This document shows positions 41,392 to 50,336 of a stretch of DNA of 64,000 nt, piece after piece (positions within the stretch are counted from its first letter, which is position 1; the number at the start of each line of letters is the position of its first letter). Source of the DNA: Bradyrhizobium sp. MOS002 (lineage in GTDB: Bacteria; Pseudomonadota; Alphaproteobacteria; Rhizobiales; Xanthobacteraceae); the NCBI RefSeq assembly GCF_003020115.1, contig NZ_PYFX01000001.1, positions 759,501 through 823,500 on the forward strand, read 5' to 3'. Both the position numbers and the translations under genes were made by a program. The notes beneath the pieces were generated by a model. That model had not been told where the DNA came from. It searched no databases and worked only from the letters and a program-made list of their open reading frames with translations.

Positions 41392-43209
41392 ATGAGGGCT
41401 GAAATGGGGGCTGAGCAGCCTGAAACGATCGCCGCGATTGTGGCCGCGCATCGCGCGGGCACGCTCACGCCGGCGCAGACGGTCGCGCGCACCTATCAGC
41501 GCATCCGCGACCACAACGATCCCGCCGTCTTCATCAGCCTGCGCGACGAAAAGGACGCGATCGCGGAAGCCGAGAAGCTCGCCACCAAGGATGCCCCCAG
41601 CCTGCCGCTCTACGGCGTGCCGGTCGTGGTAAAGGACAATATCGACGCGCTGGGATTTCCGACCACCGCGGCGTGCCCGGCCTTCTCGTACACTCCGACA
41701 CATGACTCGACCGCGGTTGCGCGGCTGCGCGCCGCCGGCGCCATCATCATCGGCAAGACCAATCTCGACCAGTTCGCGACCGGTCTCGTCGGCGTGCGCT
41801 CGCCCTACGGCATCCCCAGGAACGCGATCCGCGATGATCTCATTCCCGGCGGATCGAGCTCGGGATCGGCGACCGCCGTCGGCGCCGGGCTAGTGCCGCT
41901 GTCATTGGGCACCGACACCGCCGGCTCAGGCCGCGTGCCGGCGATGCTCAACAACATCGTCGGTCTGAAGCCGAGCCTCGGCATGATCTCGACCGCTGGC
42001 CTGGTGCCGGCCTGCCGGACGCTCGACTGCATCTCGGTATTCGCTTTGACGGTGGACGATGCCGCGCTCGCACTGTCGGTGATGGCAGGTCCCGATCAGG
42101 CCGATCCGTTCTCGCGCGACCGGCCGCTTGGCGCGATCACCCCGCTCCCGGCAAACCTGCGCCTCGGCGTGCCGCGCAGCGGACAGCTGATCTTCTTCGG
42201 CGACAAGAAGGCGGAAGCGGCTTACGCCGATGCGTTGAAGCGCTGGACCGCGCTTGGCGCGACGCTCGTCGAGTTCGACCTCGAGCCGTTCTACGAGACG
42301 GCCCGGCTGCTCTATGAAGGACCGTGGGTCGCCGAGCGCTATCTCGTGATCCGCGACCTGCTCGCCTCCGCACCGGATACGATCCATCCCGTGACGCGCG
42401 AGATCACCGCGGCCGGCGCGCGGCTGACGGCGGCGGACACCTTCTCCGCGCTCTATCGCCTGCAGGGCCTGCGCAAGATCGCCGAGCGCACCTTCACCAA
42501 TATCGACGCGCTGGTGCTGCCGACGGCGCCGACGGCCTATACGACCGCGCAGGTGCTGGCCAATCCGGTCGAGCTCAACAGCCGGCTCGGCACCTACACC
42601 AATTTTGTCAATCTGCTCGACCTCTGCGGTCTCGCGCTGCCGGCGGCGATGCGTGCCGATGGCATCCCGTTTGGCATCACGCTTCTTGCGCCCACCGGCC
42701 ACGACGCGCTGCTCGCGAGCATCGGGCGCGCGTTCCATGCCGATACCAAACTGACGCTTGGCGCAAAGGGCGTGGCGCATCCGGCGCTGGCGCCGCTTGC
42801 CGCAAGCAGCATCGACGAGATTCCCATCGCCGTGGTCGGCGCGCATCTCTCCGGCATGGCGCTGAACGGCGAGTTGAAAGCGCTGAACGGCCAGTTGATC
42901 GAGGCGACCAGGACCGCGGCGGACTACAAGCTCTACGCATTGAAGACCACGCCGCCGAAGCCGGGCATGCTGCGCGTCGAAGCCGGCAAGGGCGCGTCGA
43001 TCGAGCTGGAGATCTGGTCGCTGTCGTCGTCCGCCTTCGGCAAGTTCGTCAACGCGATTCCCGCGCCGATGGCGATCGGCACCGTTCGCTTGGCGGATGG
43101 CCGCAGCGTGAAGGGATTTCTCGTCGAGCCCGAAGTGCTGGGCGAGGCGCGAGATATCACGGCGTATGGCGGCTGGCGGAAGTATATGGCGGAAGCTGCG
43201 ACGACGTGA
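41392..43209 (+). CDS. atzF: Allophanate hydrolase
   Basis: 605 residues (ATG 41392 with GGAG ten bases upstream; ATG 41404 is an alternative). The N-terminal amidase domain carries the Ser-cisSer-Lys triad: lysine in VVVKDNIDALG (about 75), and the serines in IPGGSSSGSATAVGAGLVPLSLGTDTAGSGRVPA (about 148-182). The C-terminal about 140 residues (from SIDEIPIAVVGAHLSGMALNGELKAL onward) match the extra domain of AtzF/DUR1,2. The enzyme hydrolyses allophanate to ammonia and CO2 and finishes cyanurate, biuret or urea-carboxylase pathways. It is transcribed alone, convergent with the atzGEH operon, from a sigma-54-type promoter. Confidence 0.9.
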   Translation: MRAEMGAEQPETIAAIVAAHRAGTLTPAQTVARTYQRIRDHNDPAVFISLRDEKDAIAEAEKLATKDAPSLPLYGVPVVVKDNIDALGFPTTAACPAFSYTPTHDSTAVARLRAAGAIIIGKTNLDQFATGLVGVRSPYGIPRNAIRDDLIPGGSSSGSATAVGAGLVPLSLGTDTAGSGRVPAMLNNIVGLKPSLGMISTAGLVPACRTLDCISVFALTVDDAALALSVMAGPDQADPFSRDRPLGAITPLPANLRLGVPRSGQLIFFGDKKAEAAYADALKRWTALGATLVEFDLEPFYETARLLYEGPWVAERYLVIRDLLASAPDTIHPVTREITAAGARLTAADTFSALYRLQGLRKIAERTFTNIDALVLPTAPTAYTTAQVLANPVELNSRLGTYTNFVNLLDLCGLALPAAMRADGIPFGITLLAPTGHDALLASIGRAFHADTKLTLGAKGVAHPALAPLAASSIDEIPIAVVGAHLSGMALNGELKALNGQLIEATRTAADYKLYALKTTPPKPGMLRVEAGKGASIELEIWSLSSSAFGKFVNAIPAPMAIGTVRLADGRSVKGFLVEPEVLGEARDITAYGGWRKYMAEAATT

Positions 43210-43222
43210 GCTCAATACCACG

Positions 43223-43364
43223 GTCGTCCCGGACAAGCGCCGCGAAGCGAAGCGCAGATCCGGGACCCATAACCACAGCACGAAGTTTGGCGAAGACTCG
43301 GAGTTACCAGCCCGCGCCACAACCACTCCCTGGGGTTATGGGTCCCGGCCTTCGCCGGGACGAC
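43223..43364. repeat. Palindromic intergenic repeat, family A
   Basis: Third family A copy, with GTCGTCCCGG and GCCGGGACGAC ends and a TGGGGTTATGGGTCCCGG box. It fills the gap between the convergent atzF and GntR genes. Confidence 0.85.
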
Positions 43365-43390
43365 AGCGAGTAAATTGACTCGCCGTTGCC

Positions 43391-44113
43391 TTAAACCGAC
43401 ACCGCGTAGATCTCGTACTCCCCGCGCACCAGCTCGATATGCGCGCGCATCGCGGCGGCGGCGCCCTGCTTGTCGCCGCGCATGATGGCGACGACGACGC
43501 GGTCGTGCTCGGCTTGCGACTTGGCGAGACGCCCGAGATTGCGGAACTGGGCGCGCCGGAACGGCTGCACGCGCACGCGCGTCGCCAACGTGATCTCGGC
43601 GATGTAGCCGTTCTGCGATCCCGCATAGATCGCGTTGTGGAAGCGCTCGTTGACCTCGTGGAAGCGGTCGGGATTGCCGGCGTAGCTCAACACCCGCAGC
43701 TCTTCGTGGATCGCTTCGAGGCCGTGGCGCTCGGCAGCCGACATGCGTTCGGCGGCAAGACCCGCGCACAGCGCTTCCAGCTCCGCCATCGCCTCGAACA
43801 TGCCCGTCAGCCGTTCGAATGAGGGCTGTGCCACCACCGCGCCGCGATGAGCACGCGCTTCGACGAGGCCGCTCGCCACCAACTGGCGCAGTGCTTCCCG
43901 CACCGGCGTGCGCGAAACGCTGAAGCGGCGCGCGATGTCGGTCTCGTCAAGCGGCGCTCCGGGCGGCAGAGCTCCGCGCACGATCTCGTCGGCGAGCTGC
44001 AGCCGCAGCTCCTCGGCGCGCGTGACCTTGTGCGCTGATGGCGACGCCCGGTCGATACGCGGCACCGCCGGTTCGGCCGGCAGCGTTCCGGGCGGAAGAT
44101 CGTCAAGCGTCAT
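43391..44113 (-). CDS. GntR-family (FCD) transcriptional regulator
   Basis: 240 residues from the ATG at 44113. The N-terminal GntR winged helix (EELRLQLADEIVRGALPPGAPLDETDIARRFSVSRTPVREALRQLVASGLVEARAHRGAVVAQP, about 33-96) is followed by an FCD effector domain with metal-type histidines (RFHEVNERFHNAIY, about 149-162; later EHDRVVVAI). It starts four bases after the atzH-like stop and is the last gene of the transporter-amidase operon, so it probably provides feedback control on that operon and perhaps on atzF. Confidence 0.85.
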   Translation of the reverse strand: MTLDDLPPGTLPAEPAVPRIDRASPSAHKVTRAEELRLQLADEIVRGALPPGAPLDETDIARRFSVSRTPVREALRQLVASGLVEARAHRGAVVAQPSFERLTGMFEAMAELEALCAGLAAERMSAAERHGLEAIHEELRVLSYAGNPDRFHEVNERFHNAIYAGSQNGYIAEITLATRVRVQPFRRAQFRNLGRLAKSQAEHDRVVVAIMRGDKQGAAAAMRAHIELVRGEYEIYAVSV

Positions 44114-44117
44114 ACGG

Positions 44118-44510
44118 TCAGGTCTCTTTCGACTCGTCGATGATGCTGACATGGGCGGCGACGACGCGCCAGCCCTCCGGGAATTTTACCCAGGTCTGCA
44201 TCTGCCGGCCGACCTTACCCGGCATCGTGTCGCGATAGAACAGGGTGGAGGCGACCGCGGTGTCGCGGCCATAGCTGGTGATCACGGTTTTCGCGGTGCG
44301 GCGATTGAGGCCGACCGGCGAGCGGCCGGCGCGAAAGCCGGAGATCGCCTCATAGCCGTAGAGGTTCTCGCCGATGCCATAGCGCAGCGTGCGGGGATCG
44401 TTGCGGAAGAGCTCGCCGAGCACCGCGACGTCGTTGGTGATCAGGGCTTGCTCATAGCGCTCGAACGCGGCTTTGACGTCCGCGATCACCTCGGGGAGAT
44501 CGATCTCCAT
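44118..44510 (-). CDS. atzH: AtzH-like protein (DUF3225)
   Basis: 130 residues from the ATG at 44510, one base after the amidase stop. NTF2-like fold pattern: [54 protein letters not shown]..., ending [19 protein letters not shown]. In Pseudomonas sp. ADP the homologue AtzH accompanies AtzE/AtzG and acts on the dicarboxyurea intermediate on the way to allophanate. Presence with atzE, atzG and atzF implies the same chemistry here. Confidence 0.85.
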   Translation of the reverse strand: MEIDLPEVIADVKAAFERYEQALITNDVAVLGELFRNDPRTLRYGIGENLYGYEAISGFRAGRSPVGLNRRTAKTVITSYGRDTAVASTLFYRDTMPGKVGRQMQTWVKFPEGWRVVAAHVSIIDESKET

Positions 44511-44511
44511 C

Positions 44512-45909
44512 TCAAAATCCTCTTGGGCTGGGCACGGCGGCGACGCCCATCTTCTCCAACGCGTACGCGACGCGCAACGCGATGTCCTCGCGCCATGGCG
44601 CGGCGATGATCTGCACGCCGATCGGCAGCGGCTCGAGCGGCACCGGCACGGCGACCACAGGCAGGCCGATGAACGAGATCGGCTGGGTGTGGATGCCGAT
44701 ATTGGCGCGCACCGGCAGCTCGACGCCGCCAAGGTTGAAATTGACCTGGCCGAGTTTTGGCGCGGTGCATGGCGTCGCGGGCGCGATCAGCACGTCGACG
44801 GATTTGAAAATCTCAGCGAGCTGCGCGCGATACCAGCGGCGGAATTTTTGCGCACGGTCGACCAGCGGCGCCGGCACCATGGCGCCCGCAATCAGCCGGT
44901 CGCGCACGGCGGGATCGAAATCGTTCGGCCGCTTGCGCAGGCGATCGAGATGCAGCGAGGCGCCCTCGGTGGTGGTGATGACATAGGCCGCCGCGCGGGC
45001 GCGGGCGGCTTCGGGCACCTCCACCACGCGCGTTGCGCCCAGTGCCTTGGCCACGCGGCTGACGGCTTCAACGGCTTCCGGAAACAAATTCTGCTGGAAG
45101 TACCCGCCGGCGATCCCGATGCGCAGGTCCGAAACCGGATTGGCGAGCAGCGGCGTCGTCGGCTCCAGACCACGAGTGGTGGTGCAGGCGGCATCGTCGG
45201 CATCCGGTCCCTGCATGGCGTCATAGGCCAGCGCGAGATCGGTGACGGAGCGCGCGAACGGACCGAGATGATCGAGGCTCGCGACGAACGGGAAGGAGCG
45301 CGCACGTGAGAGCCGGCCATAGGTCGGCTTCAGGCCGAAGATGCCGCAGAACGAGGACGGCACGCGGATCGAACCATTGGTGTCTGAACCGAGCGCGATC
45401 GGCACCAGCGCGCCGCCGACGGCACTGCCCGAACCGCCGGAGGAGCCGCCGCTCATCCGCGTCGTGTCATGCGGATTGCGCGAGGGACCGTCATGGACGT
45501 TCTCCCCGGTGAAGTCATAGGCGTATTCGCCCATGTTGAGCGCGCCGACCAGCACCGCGCCGGCCGCTTCCATGCGCTCGATCAGCGTGGCATCGCGCGT
45601 GGCGGGCGCCCGGTCTCGGTTGATCTTCGAGCCGGCGCGCGTCGAGAGCCCGGCGACGTCGAACAGATTCTTCACCGCGAAGGGCACGCCAGCCAGCGGG
45701 CCGACGGTCTTGCCGGCGGCGATATCGGCATCGATCGCGCGCGCTTTGGCACGGGCGCGATCGGCGGTGACGTCGGTGAAGGAATTGAGGATGGTGTCGT
45801 GCTGCGTGATGCGCGCGAGCGCGGCTTCGGTCGCATCGAGCGCGGACAATTTTCCGCCGGTCACCGCCTTGGCGATGTCGGCAGCCGTCATCTCTGGCTT
45901 GGTCGTCAT
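44512..45909 (-). CDS. atzE: AtzE-type amidase (amidase signature family)
   Basis: 465 residues. The Ser-cisSer-Lys triad is visible: lysine in [13 protein letters not shown] (about 75-87) and serines in [34 protein letters not shown] (about 151-184). It is about the usual length for AtzE, which with the small subunit AtzG hydrolyses 1-carboxybiuret. The gene follows atzG by seven bases and precedes atzH by one, a compact arrangement conserved with AtzEG systems. Misassignment as GatA is unlikely, because GatC/GatB-type partners are absent and AtzG is present. Confidence 0.87.
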   Translation of the reverse strand: MTTKPEMTAADIAKAVTGGKLSALDATEAALARITQHDTILNSFTDVTADRARAKARAIDADIAAGKTVGPLAGVPFAVKNLFDVAGLSTRAGSKINRDRAPATRDATLIERMEAAGAVLVGALNMGEYAYDFTGENVHDGPSRNPHDTTRMSGGSSGGSGSAVGGALVPIALGSDTNGSIRVPSSFCGIFGLKPTYGRLSRARSFPFVASLDHLGPFARSVTDLALAYDAMQGPDADDAACTTTRGLEPTTPLLANPVSDLRIGIAGGYFQQNLFPEAVEAVSRVAKALGATRVVEVPEAARARAAAYVITTTEGASLHLDRLRKRPNDFDPAVRDRLIAGAMVPAPLVDRAQKFRRWYRAQLAEIFKSVDVLIAPATPCTAPKLGQVNFNLGGVELPVRANIGIHTQPISFIGLPVVAVPVPLEPLPIGVQIIAAPWREDIALRVAYALEKMGVAAVPSPRGF

Positions 45910-45916
45910 GGCGGCG

Positions 45917-46096
45917 TCAGACGGTAAAGATGGGCGCCGGCTCGGTCTCGTCCGGCAGCGCGAATTCGTCGACGAGGCGGGCGAGCCGCAGCGAGACCTC
46001 GAGATTGGCGCGAATGGACGACCTCCATGCTTCCTCGACGGGCAACGCCAACGCTTTCGTGACAGCGTCGATATAATCGTCCAGCGGTTCGGCCAT
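45917..46096 (-). CDS. atzG: AtzG-like small subunit (DUF4089)
   Basis: 59 residues from the ATG at 46096 with GGGAG upstream (M-A-E-P-L-D-D-Y-I-D-A-V...). It is an all-helical protein resembling GatC in size and pattern, ending DETEPAPIFTV. AtzG forms a complex with AtzE and is needed for its stability and active site. Position directly before atzE matches the family. Confidence 0.8.
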   Translation of the reverse strand: MAEPLDDYIDAVTKALALPVEEAWRSSIRANLEVSLRLARLVDEFALPDETEPAPIFTV

Positions 46097-46115
46097 CACG
46101 CTCCCAAACAATCTC

Positions 46116-47924
46116 TCAGTGTGCGCCCAGTGTCTGCAGCGGCGGATGCGGGATCGCCGTCAGCAGCTCCTTGGTGTAATCGTCCTGCGGATCGCTCAAG
46201 ACCCTCTCGGAAGTCCCTTCCTCGACGATTCGACCCGACCGCATGACAATGACACGATCGCACAGCAAGCGCACTACGTTCAAATCATGCGAGACGAACA
46301 GATAACTCATACCTAGCCGCGCCTTGAGGTCCTGGAGCAGATTGAGGACCACGGCCTGGACCGAGACATCGAGCGCGGCGGTCGGCTCGTCCAGGATGAC
46401 GAGTTTCGGGTGCAGGGCGATGGCGCGGGCGATGCCGACGCGGGCCTTCTGGCCGCCCGACAATTGATGCGGGAAGCGATCCAGCAGATTGTGCGGCAGG
46501 CCCACCATGGTGGCGAGTTCCTCGCAGCGGGCGCGGAGCGCATCGCGTCCTCTGATGTCGCCGAGCTGCATGATCGGGTCGGCGATGGCGCGCACGGCGG
46601 TAAAACGCGGGTTGAGGCTATCGGTCGGGTCCTGGAACACCATCTGGATGCGACTGCGCTGCGGCAGCCGGGCAAAGCCGGCGGGCGCGATGCCGCCGAT
46701 GTCCTCGCCGTCGAACTGGATCAGGCCGGAGGTCTGGTCGAGCAACCGCATCACCATCATCGACGTGGTCGATTTGCCGCAGCCGGATTCGCCGACCAGA
46801 CCGACGCTTTCGCCGTGGCCGACCGAGAAGCTGATGCCGTCGACGGCGCGGAACACATCAGGCTCCACCGGCGGCTTGCGGCCGAACAATTTCCCGAGCG
46901 TGGCCGTGGCGCCCTGACGGGGATATTCCTTGACCAGCTTGTCGATGAGGAGAAGGGGCGTCTTCTCCCTCTCCCCGCTTGCGGGGAGAGGGTCGGGGTG
47001 AGGGGGGCTCTCCGCGAGCACGGTGTTGGGAGAGCTCCCCTCACCCGCCGCACTTCGTGCGTCGGCCTCTCCCCGCACGCGGGGAGAGGCAAGAGTCTCC
47101 TCCTCCGGCAACAGATCCCGCAGGCTCACGCCGAGCCGCGGCGTCGCGCGCATCAGCTTCTTCGTGTAGGGGTGCTGGGGGTTGGCGAAGATGTCGGCGG
47201 CCTTCGCGGTCTCGACCACCCGGCCCTTTTCCATCACCACGACGCGGTCGCAATAGGCGGCCGCGAGGCCGAGGTCATGCGTGATCAGGATGGTGGACAT
47301 CGCCTTGCTCTTGGTCAGCTCGACGATCAGATCCATCACCGCCTTCTGCGTGGTGACGTCCAGTCCAGTCGTCGGCTCGTCCGCGATCAGCAGTTGCGGA
47401 TTGCAGGCGAGCGCGAGCGCGATGACGACGCGCTGACACATGCCGCCGGACAATTCGAACGGATAGGCGTGATAGCGCTCGCGCGGTCGGGCGATCTTGA
47501 CCTGCTCCAGCGCCTCGATCGCCTTTTCGCCGCGGTCCGAAACCATGGCCTGCTGCACATGGGTGCGCAGCACGTCCTCGATCTGGTCGCCGACTTTCCG
47601 GATCGGGTTGAGCGCGGCGCGCGGATTCTGGAAGATCATCGAGACTTCGCGGCCGCGCAAATCGCGCATCTGGTCTTCGGTCGCGGCCTTGACGTCGATG
47701 CCCGAGAACATCACCGAGCCCTCGGCGATCCGCCCGGCACGGTCGAGAATGCGCATCACCGCATAGGAGGTCACCGACTTGCCGGAGCCGGACTCGCCGA
47801 CGATCGCCAGCGTCTCGCCCTTGGCGACGGAGATGTTGACGTGCTGCACCGCCTTGACGATGCCGCGGCGGGTGGTGAATTCGACGGTGAGGTCCTGGAC
47901 GTCGAGCAGGGGCTGGGCGGTCAT
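46116..47924 (-). CDS. Fused peptide/opine-type ABC transporter ATPase (DppD-DppF like)
   Basis: 602 residues from the ATG at 47924. Two complete ATPase domains: first Walker A GESGSGKS (about 41-48), signature LSGGMCQRV (about 161), Walker B LLIADEPTTGL (about 182); second Walker A GESGCGKS (about 376), signature LSGGQKARVGIA and Walker B LVILDEPTAAL. The linker (about residues 279-320, SPRVRGEADARSAAGEGSSPN to PHPDPLPASGERE) is the translation of a family C palindromic repeat inserted in frame. ABC importers of this class take up peptides, nickel, opines or other N-compounds. It lies 19 bases upstream of atzG, so transport and amide hydrolysis share one transcript. Confidence 0.88.
   Translation of the reverse strand: MTAQPLLDVQDLTVEFTTRRGIVKAVQHVNISVAKGETLAIVGESGSGKSVTSYAVMRILDRAGRIAEGSVMFSGIDVKAATEDQMRDLRGREVSMIFQNPRAALNPIRKVGDQIEDVLRTHVQQAMVSDRGEKAIEALEQVKIARPRERYHAYPFELSGGMCQRVVIALALACNPQLLIADEPTTGLDVTTQKAVMDLIVELTKSKAMSTILITHDLGLAAAYCDRVVVMEKGRVVETAKAADIFANPQHPYTKKLMRATPRLGVSLRDLLPEEETLASPRVRGEADARSAAGEGSSPNTVLAESPPHPDPLPASGEREKTPLLLIDKLVKEYPRQGATATLGKLFGRKPPVEPDVFRAVDGISFSVGHGESVGLVGESGCGKSTTSMMVMRLLDQTSGLIQFDGEDIGGIAPAGFARLPQRSRIQMVFQDPTDSLNPRFTAVRAIADPIMQLGDIRGRDALRARCEELATMVGLPHNLLDRFPHQLSGGQKARVGIARAIALHPKLVILDEPTAALDVSVQAVVLNLLQDLKARLGMSYLFVSHDLNVVRLLCDRVIVMRSGRIVEEGTSERVLSDPQDDYTKELLTAIPHPPLQTLGAH
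46965..47090. repeat. Family C palindromic repeat inside a coding region
   Basis: CTCCCTCTCCCCGCTTGCGG at one end and CTCTCCCCGCACGCGGGGAG at the other, matching the intergenic element at 26804-26943. Here it is translated in frame as the interdomain linker of the ABC ATPase fusion. Confidence 0.8.
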
Positions 47925-48039
47925 GGGCGCCTCCCAAGCAAAAACGTCGAAAACAACCCCATGCACAGTAGAATGGGATTGAATTCATTGGAGAATTTTG
48001 AACGAAAATTTGCCTGTGAGGCAGTCACCGTTCTCTCGT

Positions 48040-48144
48040 TCCCTCCCCCCTTGTGGGGGAGGGGCAGGGAGGGGGGTAGCCACGAACTCAGACCTCTCCC
48101 GGGGCTACCCCCCTCCCCAGCCCTCCCCCACAAGGGGGGAGGGA
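48040..48144. repeat. Palindromic intergenic repeat, family E
   Basis: TTCCCTCCCCCCTTGTGGGG at the left and CCCCACAAGGGGGGAGGGAG at the right, separated by a CCACGAACTCAGACCTCTCC core. It lies between the permease and ATPase genes of the same operon. Copies at 50152-50258 and 63167-63273. Confidence 0.88.
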
Positions 48145-48171
48145 GCGATACGGCGGAATTCGTAATCACCA

Positions 48172-49071
48172 TCACGTCCTCCGCTGCGGGTCGACGATGT
48201 CGCGCAGGCCGTCGCCGAGGAGGTTGAAGCAGAACACGGCGATCATCAAAGCGAGGCCCGGGAATAGCGCGATCCACCATTCGCCGGACACCATGAAGCC
48301 GGCCCCTTCGGCGACCATGATGCCCCATTCTGCCGTCGGCGGACGGACGCCGAGGCCGATGAACGAGAGGCCGGCGGCATTGAGGATGGCGTAGCCCATG
48401 GTCAGCGACATCTGCACGATCATGATCGGCATGATGTTCGGCAGGATATGCACGAGGAGAATGCGGAACTCGCCGTTGCCGGACAGACGCGCGGCCTGCA
48501 CGAAGCCGGCGTTGCGGCGGACATTCGCTTCGGCACGCGCGACGCGGGCATAGAGCGGGAAATTCACGATGGCGGTGGCCAGGATGATGTTCTGCACCGT
48601 GTTGCCGAGCGCTGCGACGATGCCCATCGCCAACACGAACAGCGGGAACGCCATGATGGTGTCGGCGATGCGGCCGACGATGCGATCGGTCCAGCCGCCG
48701 AAATAGCCGGCCGCGATGCCGGCGAGCCCACCCATCAGGAACACCAGCGCGACGGAGGCGACCGCGATGAACGTATCGAGCCGCGTCGCCACCACGACCC
48801 GGCTGAAGATGTCGCGGCCCAATTGGTCGGTGCCGAACCAGTGCGCGGCCGATGGCGGTTTCAGCGAGGCCGCGGTGTCGGACGCCAGCGGGTCATACGG
48901 CACCACATAGGGCCCGAAGATCGCGGCAAGGAGGATCACGATCAGCAGGGCGAAGGCAAAGCCCGTGACCTTGTTCTCCCCGAGGACATAGCGGGTCTGT
49001 TCGAGGAGCGCGACCAGCCCCGACGTGCGCGCGGGGCCGACGGGTTCAACAGCAGGCGCAACGGTGCTCAT
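48172..49071 (-). CDS. Peptide/opine-type ABC permease (DppC/OppC like)
   Basis: 299 residues with about six membrane segments. HWFGTDQLGRDIFSRVV (about 77-93) and the EAA loop EANVRRNAGFVQAARLSGNGEFRILLVHILPN (about 182-213) are typical of DppC. Begins nine bases after the DppB-like gene stop. Works with it as the membrane pore of the transporter whose binding protein is encoded at 50337-51959. Confidence 0.88.
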   Translation of the reverse strand: MSTVAPAVEPVGPARTSGLVALLEQTRYVLGENKVTGFAFALLIVILLAAIFGPYVVPYDPLASDTAASLKPPSAAHWFGTDQLGRDIFSRVVVATRLDTFIAVASVALVFLMGGLAGIAAGYFGGWTDRIVGRIADTIMAFPLFVLAMGIVAALGNTVQNIILATAIVNFPLYARVARAEANVRRNAGFVQAARLSGNGEFRILLVHILPNIMPIMIVQMSLTMGYAILNAAGLSFIGLGVRPPTAEWGIMVAEGAGFMVSGEWWIALFPGLALMIAVFCFNLLGDGLRDIVDPQRRT

Positions 49072-49080
49072 TGTGATCCC

Positions 49081-50094
49081 CTACCCTTCCAGCCGCACGC
49101 GTGGATCGATCACGCCATAGAGAATGTCGATCACGAGATTGAGCAGCACGTACATCACCGCCATGGTCAGCACGAAACCCTGCACCGGCGCGAAGTCCGA
49201 CGAGATCAGCGCTTCGACCGCGTAGGAGCCGATGCCGGGCCAAGCGAACACCTTCTCGACCAGCACGTTGGCGCCGAGCAGGAACGAGAACACCATGCTC
49301 AGCGTGGTGATGACGGGGAGCATCGCGTTGCGGAACGCGTAGGTGACGATGACGGTCGCGGGCGACAGGCCGCTGGCGCGCGCGGTGCGCACGAACTCCG
49401 ACGACAACACCGCCAGCATCGAGGCGCGCGTCATGCGCGCAATCGGCGCCAGCGAGAAGATCGCAAGCGTCGTCGCCGGCAGGATGAGTTGGCTGCAGGC
49501 CGAACGGAACGCCTCGAAGTCGCGCGCAATCAGGGTGTCGATCAGATAGAAGCCTGTCACCGTCGGCGGCGCGCTGTAGAACACATCGAGCCGGCCGAGC
49601 GGCGCGGGCGACCAGCCGAGCCGGAAATAGAAGACATAGACCAGCACGAGGCCGGTGAAGAACACCGGCAGCGAGACGCCGGCCGTCGTCGTGATGCGAC
49701 AGAGATGATCGACCCACGATCCCGGCCGCGTCGCCGCCAGCACGCCGAGAGGGATGGCGATGACGATCGAGACGATGAGGCCGAGCAGCGTCAACTCGGC
49801 GGAGGCCGGCAGGCGGTTGCGAATCTCAGCCGCGACCGGCTGGCCCGTCGTGAGCGAATTGCCGAAATCGCCATGGGCGAGATCGTTGGTGTAACGGAAG
49901 AACTGCTCGATCAGCGGCTTGTCGAGGCCGAGCTTCTTGCGGATCTGCTCGACGGCTTCTTTCGTTGCGGCGGGCCCTGCGAAATACGCGGCGGGATCAC
50001 CCGGCAGCGCGCGGGTCAGCAGAAATGTGACGATGACGACCCCGATCAGCGAGGGAATCGCGAACATCAGGCGCTTGCCGATCATGGTCAGCAT
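49081..50094 (-). CDS. Peptide/opine-type ABC permease (DppB/OppB like)
   Basis: 337 residues. The N-terminal MLTMIGKRLMFAIPSLIGVVIVTFLLTRALPGDP (1-34) is characteristic of DppB, and the EAA loop STMLAVLSSEFVRTARASGLSPATVIVTYAFRNAMLPV-like region near residues 230-265 contacts the ATPases. About six membrane segments. It follows the binding-protein gene after a 242-base gap containing a palindromic repeat, which may set a higher level of binding protein than of permease. Confidence 0.88.
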   Translation of the reverse strand: MLTMIGKRLMFAIPSLIGVVIVTFLLTRALPGDPAAYFAGPAATKEAVEQIRKKLGLDKPLIEQFFRYTNDLAHGDFGNSLTTGQPVAAEIRNRLPASAELTLLGLIVSIVIAIPLGVLAATRPGSWVDHLCRITTTAGVSLPVFFTGLVLVYVFYFRLGWSPAPLGRLDVFYSAPPTVTGFYLIDTLIARDFEAFRSACSQLILPATTLAIFSLAPIARMTRASMLAVLSSEFVRTARASGLSPATVIVTYAFRNAMLPVITTLSMVFSFLLGANVLVEKVFAWPGIGSYAVEALISSDFAPVQGFVLTMAVMYVLLNLVIDILYGVIDPRVRLEG

Positions 50095-50151
50095 GGCGTC
50101 TTCCTTGTGCGTGTTGAGTGAATCCGAGACGCCGCCACTCGCTCCGCTGCG

Positions 50152-50258
50152 TTCCCTCCCCCCTTGTGGGGGAGGGCTAGGGAGGGGGGTGGCTTCGGGA
50201 GAGATCGGAGTTCGTGGCTACCCCTCTCCCCAACCCTCCCCCACAAGGGGGGAGGGAG
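50152..50258. repeat. Palindromic intergenic repeat, family E
   Basis: Second family E copy (TTCCCTCCCCCCTTGTGGGG / CCACAAGGGGGGAGGGAG ends), between the binding-protein gene and the dppB-like gene, inside an apparent operon. Confidence 0.88.
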
Positions 50259-50336
50259 TGAGAGATTGGTGCCCGCCTCACGTCGGTTGAGAAAGGCGAA
50301 GTATGCCGATGCGTCGTTGACCATCAGCATGCCCCC

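Noticed and set aside
41392..43209. Allophanate hydrolase as part of a urea carboxylase (urea amidolyase) system
   Set aside because: No biotin-dependent urea carboxylase genes are present in the window; the AtzE/G/H neighbours point to the carboxybiuret route.
44512..45909. AtzE-like amidase as the GatA subunit of tRNA amidotransferase
   Set aside because: No gatB/gatC nearby, while an AtzG-like small subunit and AtzH-like protein flank it and atzF lies opposite.
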